Positions 51,415 to 60,055 of a stretch of DNA of 64,000 nucleotides are shown here, in pieces. The position numbers and the translations under genes are program-made. The DNA is from Gammaproteobacteria bacterium. Its GTDB lineage: Bacteria > Pseudomonadota > Gammaproteobacteria > HyVt-429. Within the stretch, counting starts at the first letter, position 1. Each line of letters opens with the position of its first letter. The notes under the pieces are model-generated. The model was not told the origin of the DNA and did not search any database. It saw only the letters and a list, made by a program, of their open reading frames with translations. Where the stretch lies: contig JAADGI010000029.1 in the NCBI GenBank assembly GCA_013152415.1, forward strand, positions 62,001 through 126,000, written 5' to 3'.

Positions 51415-52464
51415 ATGTCGCAAAAACCAAACTTGACGCGAAACACGATCAAGCTGTGCATTGGTATTTTCTGCATCCTGCCCCTGCTTGTATCAGCGGC
51501 TAACGAATCAAAAGGGACGTTTTCCGGCGCCAAGCCGACTCAACACCCAGGATGGTTTAAAGACAGTTTTCTCGACTTTCGTAACGATATAAAAACAGCC
51601 GCCCGCCAAGGCAAGCGCGTTCTACTCTACGTCTATCAGGATGGCTGCCCCTATTGCAATAAATTTGTTGATTACAATTTTGCCCAAAAGGATATTCTGG
51701 ATAAAACCCGGAAACACTTTGACGTGGTTGCGGTAAACCTGTGGGGTGACCTTGAAGTGATCGACACCCAAGGCACTGTCACTACCGAAAAAGAATTCAC
51801 CAAGTCCATCGGCGTAAAATACACCCCCACACTGGTATTTTTTGACGAACAAGGCGGGGTGGCACTACGCATTAATGGCTATTACCCACCCTACAATTTC
51901 AGGATTGCCCTGGACTACGTGGCGGCAAAGAAAGAAAAGACGCAGAGCTTTCGAGACTACTATACCGCCCGCACACCCACCCCCTCTAAGGGCAAGCTCA
52001 ACAAAGAAGATTTCTTCTTGCCCCCGCCTTACAATTTAGCCGACACAGCCAAGCGGCCACTGGCGGTGTTTTTTGAACAAAGGCAGTGCGACAATTGTGA
52101 TTTACTGCATAAAGAGACGCTCAACTATCCCGGCACCAGAGACCTGATTGCCAAAGTTGACAACATCCAGCTTGACATGTGGGACGACAAAACCGAAATC
52201 ATTACACCGGATAACAAAAAAACAACACCACGGAAGTGGGCCAAAATGCTGAATATCGCGTTCGCACCTTCAATTGTCTTTTTTGATATGAACGGCAAAG
52301 AAGTGGCCCGTACTGATGCCTTCTTAAAGGGTTTTCACACCCAGACCCTATACGACTATGTGATCAACAGGGGTTACGAAAGCCAGCCTGAGTTTCAGCG
52401 TTACTTGCAGCGTCGTTCCGAGGCACTACAGGCAAAAGGCATCAATGTGGATATCTGGGATTAG
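51415..52464 (+). CDS. Periplasmic protein with two thioredoxin folds (SoxW-like)
   Basis: 349 residues. An uncleaved or cleaved N-terminal signal (TIKLCIGIFCILPLLVSA) precedes one thioredoxin-like domain with DGCPYC near 81 and cis-proline YTPTLVFFDEQG near 141, and a second with QCDNC near 221-225 and FAPSIVFFDMNG near 284. Both domains keep a C-x-x-C pair. Single-domain relatives are annotated SoxW or thioredoxin-fold proteins; a tandem one is uncommon. It interrupts the bamE-rnfH neighbourhood. The partner proteins are unknown. Confidence 0.8.
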   Translation: MSQKPNLTRNTIKLCIGIFCILPLLVSAANESKGTFSGAKPTQHPGWFKDSFLDFRNDIKTAARQGKRVLLYVYQDGCPYCNKFVDYNFAQKDILDKTRKHFDVVAVNLWGDLEVIDTQGTVTTEKEFTKSIGVKYTPTLVFFDEQGGVALRINGYYPPYNFRIALDYVAAKKEKTQSFRDYYTARTPTPSKGKLNKEDFFLPPPYNLADTAKRPLAVFFEQRQCDNCDLLHKETLNYPGTRDLIAKVDNIQLDMWDDKTEIITPDNKKTTPRKWAKMLNIAFAPSIVFFDMNGKEVARTDAFLKGFHTQTLYDYVINRGYESQPEFQRYLQRRSEALQAKGINVDIWD

Positions 52465-52482
52465 GCCTAAGGCCTTTTTCCC
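52464..52482. terminator. Possible bidirectional terminator
   Basis: AGGCC-TAA-GGCCT followed by TTTT between the convergent thioredoxin-like gene and rnfH. The stem is only five pairs and overlaps the rnfH 3' end, so the call is weak. Confidence 0.3.
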
Positions 52483-52775
52483 ACGGTCTTGCCCTCGGCG
52501 GCGCGTTGCCGACGCACCTCACGGGGATCGGCAATCAGGGGACGATAAATTTCGACCCGATCGTGACCCCGTAAGCGATCTTCTAGGCGAGATAGCTTGC
52601 CAAATATCCCAACTTTATTGACACTCAGGGAAATTTCGGGAAACCGCTGCAAGATTCCGGACACCTCAACCGCATCCCCCACCGTAGCCCCACTGGCCAG
52701 ACTCAATTCCAGAATGACCTGTTCCTTCGCAGTAGCATAGGATACCTCGACCTGAATCCGATCAGCGTTTTCCAT
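52467..52775 (-). CDS. rnfH: RnfH/UPF0125 ubiquitin-like protein
   Basis: 102 residues with a beta-grasp fold: IQVEVSYATAKEQVILELSL, GATVGDAVEVSGILQRFP, VGIFGKLSRLEDRLRGHDRVEIYRPLIADPREVRRQRA. The ATG at 52775 overlaps the ratA end by 14 nt. Its position between bamE and ratA is conserved; its biochemical role is unknown. Confidence 0.93.
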   Translation of the reverse strand: MENADRIQVEVSYATAKEQVILELSLASGATVGDAVEVSGILQRFPEISLSVNKVGIFGKLSRLEDRLRGHDRVEIYRPLIADPREVRRQRAAEGKTVGKRP

Positions 52776-53199
52776 ATTGATCCACTGCCCGCTGACAAAA
52801 GGCCTCCACCAACCCGTCCGCAATCTTGGTAAATGCCGGTGCCGCCACCATGTCCAGCACCCGTGATGAAAACTGAAAGTCCATATCCAAAGAGATTCGA
52901 CTACCCACCTCGCCTAGGGCCTGAAACTGCCAAACACCGTGGAGATGACTGAAGGGGCCATCGAGCAGATCCATTTCGAGCTTTTTATCTGCATGCAGAG
53001 TATTACGGGTACTAAAGGATTTATTCAAGGCACCATAGCGGATATGCAAAGAGGCCGTGACCTCGTTGGCATCACGAGACAAAACCTCACTGCCATCACA
53101 CCAAGGCAAAAATTCCTGATAGGCATCAATATCGGCAACCAGGGCATACATCTCGCCAGCCCGGTATGGCACCAGGGCCGAATGGTTTATGTGATGCAC
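52762..53199 (-). CDS. ratA: RatA/COQ10-type START-domain protein
   Basis: 145 residues, a START/polyketide-cyclase fold: HHINHSALVPYRAGEMYALVADIDAYQEFLPWC at the N-terminus and a C-terminal long helix (VAAPAFTKIADGLVEAFCQRA). E. coli RatA blocks 70S ribosome association, while its Coq10 relatives bind ubiquinone. The best start is GTG 53199, just after the transporter stop at 53205. The frame is open to 53307, but that part overlaps the transporter gene. Confidence 0.9.
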   Translation of the reverse strand: MHHINHSALVPYRAGEMYALVADIDAYQEFLPWCDGSEVLSRDANEVTASLHIRYGALNKSFSTRNTLHADKKLEMDLLDGPFSHLHGVWQFQALGEVGSRISLDMDFQFSSRVLDMVAAPAFTKIADGLVEAFCQRAVDQYGKR

Positions 53200-53204
53200 T
53201 TCGA

Positions 53205-54620
53205 CTATATACCAAAAAGTTTGGCTACAAAGCCAAAAAACCCAAACAGACCCAGCAACACAATTAACACCAAAACTGGCGACACATAGCGGATCAAAAA
53301 CGCCCATAGGGCATAAGCGCCCGGCGCACGTATCCCCAGCTCTTGCTTAGTCATTTTCTCGGACATAACCCGGCCGGCAAATATGGCAATGAGCATGCCA
53401 CCCACGGGCAACATGATGTTTGCAGTGAGGATATCGAGGACATCAAACATACCACTGGTCTTGGGTTCATCCGACCCCAGAAAATTAAAGCTAAATGCCC
53501 AATCGCTAAAAGACATGATGGTCACAATACCCAGCAACCAGGTCAACAGGCCCAAAAAGGATGCCGCCATAATACGGTCTACATTATGATTCTCCACCAT
53601 CCAGGCTACGGCAGGCTCCAACAAGGATATGGCCGAGGTCCAGGCTGCTAACAGCAGCAGTACAAAAAACAGGGTGCCGAAGAAAATACCCCCTGGCATT
53701 TGCCCAAACGCCAGGGGTAGGGTTTGAAAAATGAGACTGGGGCCCGCCCCCGGCTCCAGCCCATTGGCAAAAACAATGGGGAAAATGGCCAACCCCGCGA
53801 GTAAGGCCACCATTGTATCGGCCAGACAAATTGTCACCGAGGTGACGGCGATAGATGCGTCTTTGGGAAGATAGGAACCATAAATCATGATCGCGCCCAT
53901 ACCCAGACTTAGGGTAAAAAAGGCATGGCCCAACGCGGTCAGCACACCTGCAGCTGACAATGCAGAAAAATCGGGGGTAAACATAAAACGGACCCCGGCC
54001 ATAAAGTAATCCGTATTCATGGCATAGCCTACCAGCACCAATAACAATACAAACAGTGCCGGCATTAACACGCGCACCGCCTGTTCCAGACCACCGCGCA
54101 CCCCACGGGCAATGATCACGACGGTCATCACCATAAAGATGGTATGCCAGGCCAGCAGCCTCTCCGGGTCGCTGACCAAGCCGGTGAACATACTGCGCAC
54201 CCCATCTGCGGTAACCAGGCTAAAGGCACCGCTGGCGGACCGGAACACATAGGCCAGGGTCCAACCGGCGATGACACTGTAGTAGGACAGGATCAGAAAA
54301 CCCGCAGTGACACCCATCCAACCGAGCAGACGCCACAGCTTGGATGCACCAGCCTGCTTGGCCAAGGTAGTAAGTGCGTTGATGGGGCTCTGCCGGGCTG
54401 CCCGGCCCAACATAACCTCTGCCATCATGATGGGGACACCAATGGCAGCGATGCAAAACAGGTAGACCAGCACAAAGGCACCACCACCATTTTCCCCGGT
54501 GATGTAGGGAAACTTCCAGATATTGCCCAAACCGACCGCTGACCCGGTAGCGGCGAGTATAAATGCCCAGCGGGATGACCATTGCCCATGAATATATTTT
54601 TTATTTATTTTGACTGACAT
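53205..54620 (-). CDS. Sodium-dependent transporter, NSS/SNF family
   Basis: 471 residues, about 11-12 membrane helices of the LeuT fold. The N-terminal sodium/substrate motif AATGSAVGLGNIWKFPYITGENGGGAF is intact, and helix 6 and helix 8 regions (ALGHAFFTLSLGMGAIMIYGSYL and WTSAISLLEPAVAWMVE) are recognisable. It probably imports an amino acid with sodium. It is inserted between ratA and smpB, which are usually close. The ATG at 54620 follows GGAG; the frame is open 18 nt further. Confidence 0.93.
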   Translation of the reverse strand: MSVKINKKYIHGQWSSRWAFILAATGSAVGLGNIWKFPYITGENGGGAFVLVYLFCIAAIGVPIMMAEVMLGRAARQSPINALTTLAKQAGASKLWRLLGWMGVTAGFLILSYYSVIAGWTLAYVFRSASGAFSLVTADGVRSMFTGLVSDPERLLAWHTIFMVMTVVIIARGVRGGLEQAVRVLMPALFVLLLVLVGYAMNTDYFMAGVRFMFTPDFSALSAAGVLTALGHAFFTLSLGMGAIMIYGSYLPKDASIAVTSVTICLADTMVALLAGLAIFPIVFANGLEPGAGPSLIFQTLPLAFGQMPGGIFFGTLFFVLLLLAAWTSAISLLEPAVAWMVENHNVDRIMAASFLGLLTWLLGIVTIMSFSDWAFSFNFLGSDEPKTSGMFDVLDILTANIMLPVGGMLIAIFAGRVMSEKMTKQELGIRAPGAYALWAFLIRYVSPVLVLIVLLGLFGFFGFVAKLFGI

Positions 54621-54773
54621 GCTCGATCTCCGGGCCATTTGGCTTACATACTGGCCACTTAGTCTGAGTCGCCAGAGCGCCCTAACCGGGCACCATTTGT
54701 TGTCTGGGGGGTAGTGTGTTTGAATTCGGCGCTCAGCTCAACCACCGATGCCCTGCATAGGCCCTCAAACAGT

Positions 54774-55250
54774 ATGGCCAAAAAAAAGAAAAAGAAGACC
54801 TCCGGTAGCACCATCGCCCTCAACAAGAAGGCCCGCCACGACTATCATATCGAGGAACGTTTTGAGTCGGGTGTGGTTCTTCAGGGCTGGGAGGCCAAGA
54901 GTATGCGGGCTGGCCGAGTCCAGCTCAAAGAAAGCTACGTGATTATCCGCAATGGAGAGATATACCTGTTCGGTGCCCACATATCACCTCTGTCCACTGC
55001 ATCCACTCACGTCGTCGCCGACCCGACACGGCTCCGCAAACTACTCCTGCACCGGCGGGAGATCAGCAAACTGATCGGCGCAGTGGAACGCAAAGGTTAC
55101 ACCCTGGTACCCCTGGCCCTGTACTGGAAACGGGGCCGAGCCAAACTGGAAATTGCCCTGGCCAAGGGCAAAAAGGAGCACGACAAACGGGCCGCCATCA
55201 AGGAACGGGAGTGGAACCGGGACCAGCATCGATTGTTAAAAAATCGTTAA
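54774..55250 (+). CDS. smpB: SsrA-binding protein SmpB
   Basis: 158 residues, OB-fold with a basic tail. [36 protein letters not shown] and [11 protein letters not shown] are the family signature. It binds tmRNA and delivers it to stalled ribosomes. The ATG at 54774 starts MAKKKKKK; the frame is open to 54714. tmRNA lies 156 nt downstream on the same strand. Confidence 0.97.
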   Translation: MAKKKKKKTSGSTIALNKKARHDYHIEERFESGVVLQGWEAKSMRAGRVQLKESYVIIRNGEIYLFGAHISPLSTASTHVVADPTRLRKLLLHRREISKLIGAVERKGYTLVPLALYWKRGRAKLEIALAKGKKEHDKRAAIKEREWNRDQHRLLKNR

Positions 55251-55255
55251 TGTTT

Positions 55256-55322
55256 CCTTGCCGCAAAGACACCAAGGCGCAAAGTAATTTTGCGCTAGTC
55301 TCTTTGTACCTTTGCGGCAGAA
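55256..55322. repeat. Dispersed palindromic repeat after smpB
   Basis: TGCCGCAAAG and CTTTGCGGCA form the outer arms and GCGCAAA-GTAA-TTTTGCGC an inner hairpin. The sequence words match the repeats at 2646, 8297, 34141 and 37680. It could also end the smpB transcript. Confidence 0.6.
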
Positions 55323-55372
55323 AATTAAAATAAAACAATGTCTTACTTCATATGGCCTTGCGCGGGAACGAA

Positions 55373-55400
55373 TTGACGGCTAGGATGTCCCACTTATTGA
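55373..55400 (+). promoter_or_regulatory. Possible ssrA promoter
   Basis: TTGACG (55373-55378), 16 nt, then TATTGA (55395-55400), ending 6 nt before the first base of tmRNA. The -10 box is poor. Confidence 0.4.
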
Positions 55401-55406
55401 CCGATT

Positions 55407-55761
<355 letters not shown>

Positions 55762-55772
55762 CTTAAAGTCTA

Positions 55773-55798
55773 AAGCCGTCCTAGGACGGCTTTTTTCT
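55773..55798 (+). terminator. Rho-independent terminator of ssrA
   Basis: AAGCCGTCC pairs with GGACGGCTT across a 2-nt TA, followed by TTTTTTCTTTT. It lies 13 nt beyond the tmRNA, inside the island, so the island supplied or kept a terminator. Confidence 0.88.
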
Positions 55799-55863
55799 TT
55801 TCTGATACATAGAGTTACAAGTTTTTATTGCCCGACGCATATCATTAAGATTCATTGACATCC

Positions 55864-55894
55864 GGGGGCAACTGGGGGCAACATTAGGGGCAAG
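55864..55894 (+). repeat. Arm-like repeats, left end of island
   Basis: GGGGGCAAC at 55864 and 55874 and GGGGCAAG at 55887. The spacing is 10 and 13 nt. Matching copies occur at the right end (61916-61935). The arrangement resembles integrase arm-binding sites. Confidence 0.6.
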
Positions 55895-55906
55895 TGAGTT
55901 TCCAAG

Positions 55907-55970
55907 AAAGGAGCTGCCCCCAATGCCATTAACAGACACCACGATCTATCGAACAGCTTACTGGTGGTAA
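55907..55970 (+). pseudogene. Remnant of a tyrosine integrase gene
   Basis: A good ribosome site AAAGGAG (55907-55913) and ATG at 55923 start the peptide MPLTDTTI, which matches the N-terminus common to P4-like integrases (MPLTD-x-x-I). After about eight codons the sequence no longer fits and a stop comes at residue 16. The position beside the tmRNA end and the direction into the island are as expected for the integrase. The remainder is presumably deleted. Confidence 0.5.
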
Positions 55971-55991
55971 TGTGTCTAATTACGGCCAGTA

Positions 55992-56059
55992 GCATCGGCA
56001 ATCGGGCTGGCGGCACGACGTAAGGAGCGTCCGAACGAGCGCATTGTATGATGTTACTC
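55992..56059 (-). repeat. attC-like site 3, truncated
   Basis: It starts at GAGTAAC, overlapping the stop codon of the OLD nuclease gene, and contains GCGCT-N2-TTCGGACG-N-TC then TCG-x-GCCGCCAGC, like site 2 (57890-57956). A clear GTTRRRY end is missing, and the integrase remnant is next. A deletion may have removed the end. Confidence 0.5.
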
Positions 56060-57868
56060 TGCTACCAAGCTATGAAAATCATGGAACATTTCCGTGAATT
56101 CATACTTTACGTCCCCATTTTCAGTAAATAATTCTGCTTCGCGTATTTGGCCTGGACTCATTAAAACCCAATAATCCTCAATGACAGTAGAATGATTTGT
56201 ACCTTTCTCTACGGCTATTAAATTCTTTGCATCATCCGTATCAGTAAAAGTGAAAGTATTTCCTGCTTCAAGCGCAAGACAATCTAGGTGAATATAATTC
56301 TCTGGTTCTCTTTTTCTTGTGGTATATGCCTTAACGCCATCACCTTGAAGTTCAACGATTTTCTGATTATTTTTTTCCTCTTGCAGTGTTCCTTTATCAG
56401 AGTCGATAAGAACACAGTACGGGATGCCGAATTGTTCTGCCAATCTTAAAGTTCGCCAATGCTTTATACTGTCACATCCACCAATTGGAACTATTGCAAA
56501 ACGCTTGTCTTCAAATGTGTGGGCTAAATGACCGCCATTTTTTAATTGATTTGCGATGTGATTTACAAAAGTTACATCGCTCTTCCCCTCAACAAGTAGC
56601 AAAGCTTTTGCATTGTTTGATACTGGGTCAGGCAGTATTCCAAGCGAATCTGCTATTTTCCCAAACACTTCATCGGTTCCTGATTCTACTGTTCGGTTAT
56701 CACCATCGATATCAATAAATCTAAGGCTTTCTAGTGGGAGTAATCCAGCTAAAGCTGGTGTATGAGTCGTGAGTAATATTTGGCTACTTTCTGCAAACGA
56801 TAACTCAAGAAATGCATTGATTAGCATCTCCTGATGATCGGGATGCTGAGATGTTTCAGGCTCTTCAAAGGCGAAAATAATTTGATTGGTCTGACATTCT
56901 AATCTTCTTCTTTCTGCTTCTGCTCGAAAAAAATTAAGTAAAATTAGTCTTCTAACTCCACTCCCTCTTTTATTGATACTTATATCATTATCAGACTTGA
57001 TTGTTAGTTTAAATTGCGAATCAAACTTTGGCTCTGTTTTAAATTCTGGTATGAGCTGGCTAGCAAGTTCTGGTGACATTTCCTTTAGCTTCTCAAGCGT
57101 TCTATTTGCCGTCTCTATCGCTTTATTTCTTACTTGAGTTTTTATGTTCTCCAGCTCGACTTCAAGTTCACCGAGTGCCTGCTGAACAGCTATTTTCATA
57201 GGGTCAACAACTTCTTTATCATCATCTTTGCTTTGTCTGTCAGATTGGAACAGGGCGTATATGGGTAAATATGTCTTGATTGATTCATAAACTTTCTTGG
57301 TATCTTCCTTATCAACAAGTAATTCTGTCGTTTGAGTTTGTAGATCCCCAAGGTTTTGCCAAATCGCCTCTCTTATTGATGAGTTTAAATTGGCATTATA
57401 TGTGTCTTGATCAATTTCAAGTGTATTTGCTCGTTGGCGTAGTTCTGTTCTTTTTAGAGTTAGTAAGTCTTGCCCCTGTTCTACAGTGGGATGATCACAA
57501 ATTATGTATATCCTTTCTTTTGGTTTTGATGCTGTTGCAGGGAATACTTTTTTAATTTCTAATTTATGATCTGAGTTCAACAGATATTCATTTTGCAGAA
57601 CAGTTGGATTGGCGGCGTCAATTATTACTTCATTTGGTATATCCGTAAATATACAAGTAATCTCTATTTTATTGTTATCTGCATTAATATTTAGGTCGTC
57701 TTTCTCACAGGTGACTACAGTATTATTAAAGAAGATCTCTAAAGCCTCTAATACTGAGGATTTTCCAACATCATTTTTCCCAATGAATGCGGTCAGAGCA
57801 GTCAATTCTATAGGTGTTTCATTTTTATAGCCCCTGAAGTTCTTTAGCTTTACGCTTTCTAGTCTCAT
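56054..57868 (-). CDS. OLD-family ATP-dependent endonuclease (AAA ATPase + TOPRIM)
   Basis: 604 residues. The N-terminal ABC-type ATPase starts MRLESVKLKNFRGY and has Walker A IGKNDVGKSS (near 31-40), a helical arm (about 170-270), signature GSGVRRL, Walker B IIFAFEEPETSQHP and switch His TTHTPAL. The C-terminal TOPRIM nuclease has the Glu in LLVEGKSDV (near 427) and the D-x-D in CVLIDSDKG (near 490). This is the class 1/2 OLD layout seen in phage exclusion and in GajA of Gabija. The gene is strongly A/T-rich. The ATG at 57868 follows AGGAAG. No UvrD-like GajB is nearby. Confidence 0.9.
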   Translation of the reverse strand: MRLESVKLKNFRGYKNETPIELTALTAFIGKNDVGKSSVLEALEIFFNNTVVTCEKDDLNINADNNKIEITCIFTDIPNEVIIDAANPTVLQNEYLLNSDHKLEIKKVFPATASKPKERIYIICDHPTVEQGQDLLTLKRTELRQRANTLEIDQDTYNANLNSSIREAIWQNLGDLQTQTTELLVDKEDTKKVYESIKTYLPIYALFQSDRQSKDDDKEVVDPMKIAVQQALGELEVELENIKTQVRNKAIETANRTLEKLKEMSPELASQLIPEFKTEPKFDSQFKLTIKSDNDISINKRGSGVRRLILLNFFRAEAERRRLECQTNQIIFAFEEPETSQHPDHQEMLINAFLELSFAESSQILLTTHTPALAGLLPLESLRFIDIDGDNRTVESGTDEVFGKIADSLGILPDPVSNNAKALLLVEGKSDVTFVNHIANQLKNGGHLAHTFEDKRFAIVPIGGCDSIKHWRTLRLAEQFGIPYCVLIDSDKGTLQEEKNNQKIVELQGDGVKAYTTRKREPENYIHLDCLALEAGNTFTFTDTDDAKNLIAVEKGTNHSTVIEDYWVLMSPGQIREAELFTENGDVKYEFTEMFHDFHSLVAE

Positions 57869-57889
57869 GTGACTTCCTGTGTATTGTTC

Positions 57890-57956
57890 ATATAACGACC
57901 AAGCTGTGCGGCGTGAGCGAAGCGCAGTGAACGTCCGAATTAGCGCTTTGTTAGTT
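57890..57956 (-). repeat. attC-like site 2 between DUF2130 and OLD genes
   Basis: On the minus strand it begins AACTAAC six nt after the DUF2130 stop and ends GTTATAT 21 nt before the OLD start. Inside are AAAGCGCT-AATTCGGACG and CACGCCGCACAGCTTGGTCG, the typical order of attC inner boxes. End boxes are only partly complementary, so the site is divergent. Confidence 0.5.
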
Positions 57957-57962
57957 GCATTT

Positions 57963-59231
57963 CTAAGTGTCCAAATCGTTTTCATCAGCAGCCGGTAACT
58001 CTAGGAGAGGAACAGTTTGAACGGCATTACCAGCAATGCCTTTAATTGAGCCGTACATATCCGTAGTGTTTAGCAAAACTTTATCAATTTGTTTTTCTCT
58101 CTTTTTCCATATTCCTCTCATTGAACGCTGCTCAGATTCAAGATCCGATTTCATTTGCGTAAAACCCTCAACTATTGCTTCAATTTGTAGCTTGAATTCA
58201 TTGCTTGTAAGGAAATCATAAAGCATTCCCATTTTATCGCCTTTGTTATCCTGAGAAATTATTGCCGTGCTTATTTGAATAATTGATTCTCGTAAAACCG
58301 AACACAATGCTTTAAATTCTTCAAATGTACATATCCAGACACCATCCTTTAAACCAAGGCGCTCCATATCAGGTGGCATTACCTCTGTTACCAATACACC
58401 AATATTTGCGTTTTTATCCCGAATATCTGCCTTGAATTTCTCTATCCAAGTAGGTTGGAATGCTTTTGAACGCTTACTTTCGTAGTAAATAGTACCGCAG
58501 TTTTGTCTTGACCGTGTATGAACAATTTGAAGGCAATCAGCTCCACGCTCACCTTTTTTTATTTCCTGAATAGTGTCTAGAGGGAATTTGTTCGATAACC
58601 ATTCTTCTATACCCAATTCCTGCACTTCGCCTTGTGTTTGCATTGATCCTTGTTCTTGTTTTCTCTTCATCTCTTCAGTTAGTTTTTTTTGATCTTCCAA
58701 CTGTTTTTCGAGCTCTTTGAACTTTAATTCGTTTTTTTCATTCTCTTCTTTACGAATTTTTTCTTTTTCCTCTAGTAGCTTCTTATTGAGCTCTTTTCCA
58801 GACTCTGCCTTTATTGAGGCTTCCAGCTCATTCTTTTCTCTTTTGAGCTTTTCAAGTTCAATAGATGTTTTATAAAGTTCCTTGATTTTTCCGGATTTTT
58901 CTTCCAGTTCTTCACGCAATGATTTAAGGGCACCGGATTGCTCCTCTTCCGCTTCGGCCTTGTATTTTTTCTTTAGAGCAAGCTCTCTTTGTTTTACCTC
59001 TTCTTTAACTTGCTCCTCAATATTTTCTTTTTGCAGCTTTTTATCTGCCTCAAGTCTCTCTCGTTCTTTATCTAACTTAGTCGACTGTGCATCAATCTTT
59101 TCTTTCTCTTTAGCCAAATCATCGTTGTACTTCTTTTTAAGTTGCTCATCGACTTGGTGATACAAAATCTCATTTACGTCAATATCCTCACCACACTTAG
59201 GGCAATTTATTACGCTTTTTTCATGATTCAT
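57963..59231 (-). CDS. DUF2130 coiled-coil protein, probable nuclease
   Basis: 422 residues. An N-terminal zinc ribbon begins INCPKCGEDID; only the first cysteine pair is clear. A long Lys/Glu-rich coiled coil follows (about 30-215), then the DUF2130 domain (about 225-370). It has GADCLQIVHTR, then GTIYYESKRSK with a following WIEKFKAD helix, and VLVTEVMP. This D...E-x-K pattern fits a PD-(D/E)XK nuclease fold. Start ATG 59231 lies 16 nt after the attC-like site 1; the frame is open to 59300 through that site. A/T-rich like the OLD gene. The function is unknown; with a nuclease neighbour, defence is an inference. Confidence 0.85.
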   Translation of the reverse strand: MNHEKSVINCPKCGEDIDVNEILYHQVDEQLKKKYNDDLAKEKEKIDAQSTKLDKERERLEADKKLQKENIEEQVKEEVKQRELALKKKYKAEAEEEQSGALKSLREELEEKSGKIKELYKTSIELEKLKREKNELEASIKAESGKELNKKLLEEKEKIRKEENEKNELKFKELEKQLEDQKKLTEEMKRKQEQGSMQTQGEVQELGIEEWLSNKFPLDTIQEIKKGERGADCLQIVHTRSRQNCGTIYYESKRSKAFQPTWIEKFKADIRDKNANIGVLVTEVMPPDMERLGLKDGVWICTFEEFKALCSVLRESIIQISTAIISQDNKGDKMGMLYDFLTSNEFKLQIEAIVEGFTQMKSDLESEQRSMRGIWKKREKQIDKVLLNTTDMYGSIKGIAGNAVQTVPLLELPAADENDLDT

Positions 59232-59246
59232 AATATTCTCGATTGC

Positions 59247-59363
59247 AGCTAACACCACAATAAAACGCCAACATAAGGGGCAGCTATTTTGCGTAAACAA
59301 AATGGATGCGGTTTATGGCGGTCGGTAGGCGCGAAAGCGGCTGGCTTAATTGTCATGTTAGCT
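59247..59363 (-). repeat. attC-like site 1
   Basis: A 117-nt imperfect palindrome. The minus-strand 5' end AGCTAACA-TG-ACAATTAAGCC is complementary to the 3' end (plus strand AGCTAACA-CC-ACAATAAAACGCC). The end boxes are AGCTAAC and GTTAGCT, close to the cassette core GTTRRRY. The stop codon of the preceding gene lies in the first box and the next gene starts 16 nt after the last, as in integron gene cassettes. Confidence 0.65.
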
Positions 59364-59690
59364 GCCTGCCTTGGGTTCTTGCTTCTTGGTGTCCAACGGT
59401 GCAAACAACGCCACTGACGAAACGTAAACAAGCGATAACCCTGCTAGGGCGATGTAAACTTGAAACAAGCCGCCTAGCTTTGCGAGCAGACTTACATCAA
59501 TAGCACAAAGTATTATCACGATTGCCGTCGGCAAAGAGCTTGCTGATAGCGCCCGAACCATCAGCTCCTGAAACGTTATGCTCCTTTTAGATAGCTTGCA
59601 ATAAATAGGCAGTCCGGCAAAAGTAAAAACCGTCACAAAAACTGCGATGAGCCCAATCATTTCAGAAGTTATTGGCAGGTCGAGATTCAT
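59358..59690 (-). CDS. Small membrane protein, unknown
   Basis: 110 residues with three predicted membrane helices (about 10-30, 45-67 and 75-96) and a short polar tail KKQEPKAGS. I recognise no family. The stop codon is inside the attC-like site 1. It lies 2 nt after the preceding gene and probably forms a two-gene cassette with it. Membrane proteins of this size are frequent effectors or immunity proteins, but nothing shows that here. Confidence 0.65.
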   Translation of the reverse strand: MNLDLPITSEMIGLIAVFVTVFTFAGLPIYCKLSKRSITFQELMVRALSASSLPTAIVIILCAIDVSLLAKLGGLFQVYIALAGLSLVYVSSVALFAPLDTKKQEPKAGS

Positions 59691-59692
59691 TG

Positions 59693-60055
59693 TTAAAACC
59701 CTCCCAACAACACGACCATTGCGGCCACAAGGCTTGTGATTCCTGCCATCACCGCAGCGGAGTCCTTCAATTTCTCTAGCAGATCTAGTCTTCGCTCCTC
59801 CTCTGGCGAGGCAAGTGCTTGAACATCAATCGCCTCGGCAACATCCCTGAGCGCACGCTCACAATGCTGCGCCGCCCTCTGCAGATACTTTTTTTTTGAT
59901 GCATCATCGTCTGCCGCTATGTACTCAGCAAGATGTTTGCCTGCGTACCTCAGCTCATTGGCAGCCGCCACCGAGAACCTGCTTCCTCCTTCGAATAGCG
60001 CAATTGCACCTTCAGCCTTCAGAAAGAGCTCCTTGACTTCTTTGGGACTACGCAT
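59693..60055 (-). CDS. Small helical protein with C-terminal membrane anchor, unknown
   Basis: 120 residues. The first 95 are helical and charged (RSPKEVKELFLKAEG, KKKYLQRAAQHCERALRDVAEA), and the last 23 form one hydrophobic segment (AVMAGITSLVAAMVVLLGGF), a tail anchor. GGAGATT precedes the ATG. It is paired with the small membrane protein downstream. No family is recognised. Confidence 0.65.
   Translation of the reverse strand: MRSPKEVKELFLKAEGAIALFEGGSRFSVAAANELRYAGKHLAEYIAADDDASKKKYLQRAAQHCERALRDVAEAIDVQALASPEEERRLDLLEKLKDSAAVMAGITSLVAAMVVLLGGF

Noticed and set aside
55864-55894. CRISPR array or tandem satellite
   Set aside because: Three short unequal repeats without spacers, and matching copies at the other end of the island; arm-like sites explain them better.
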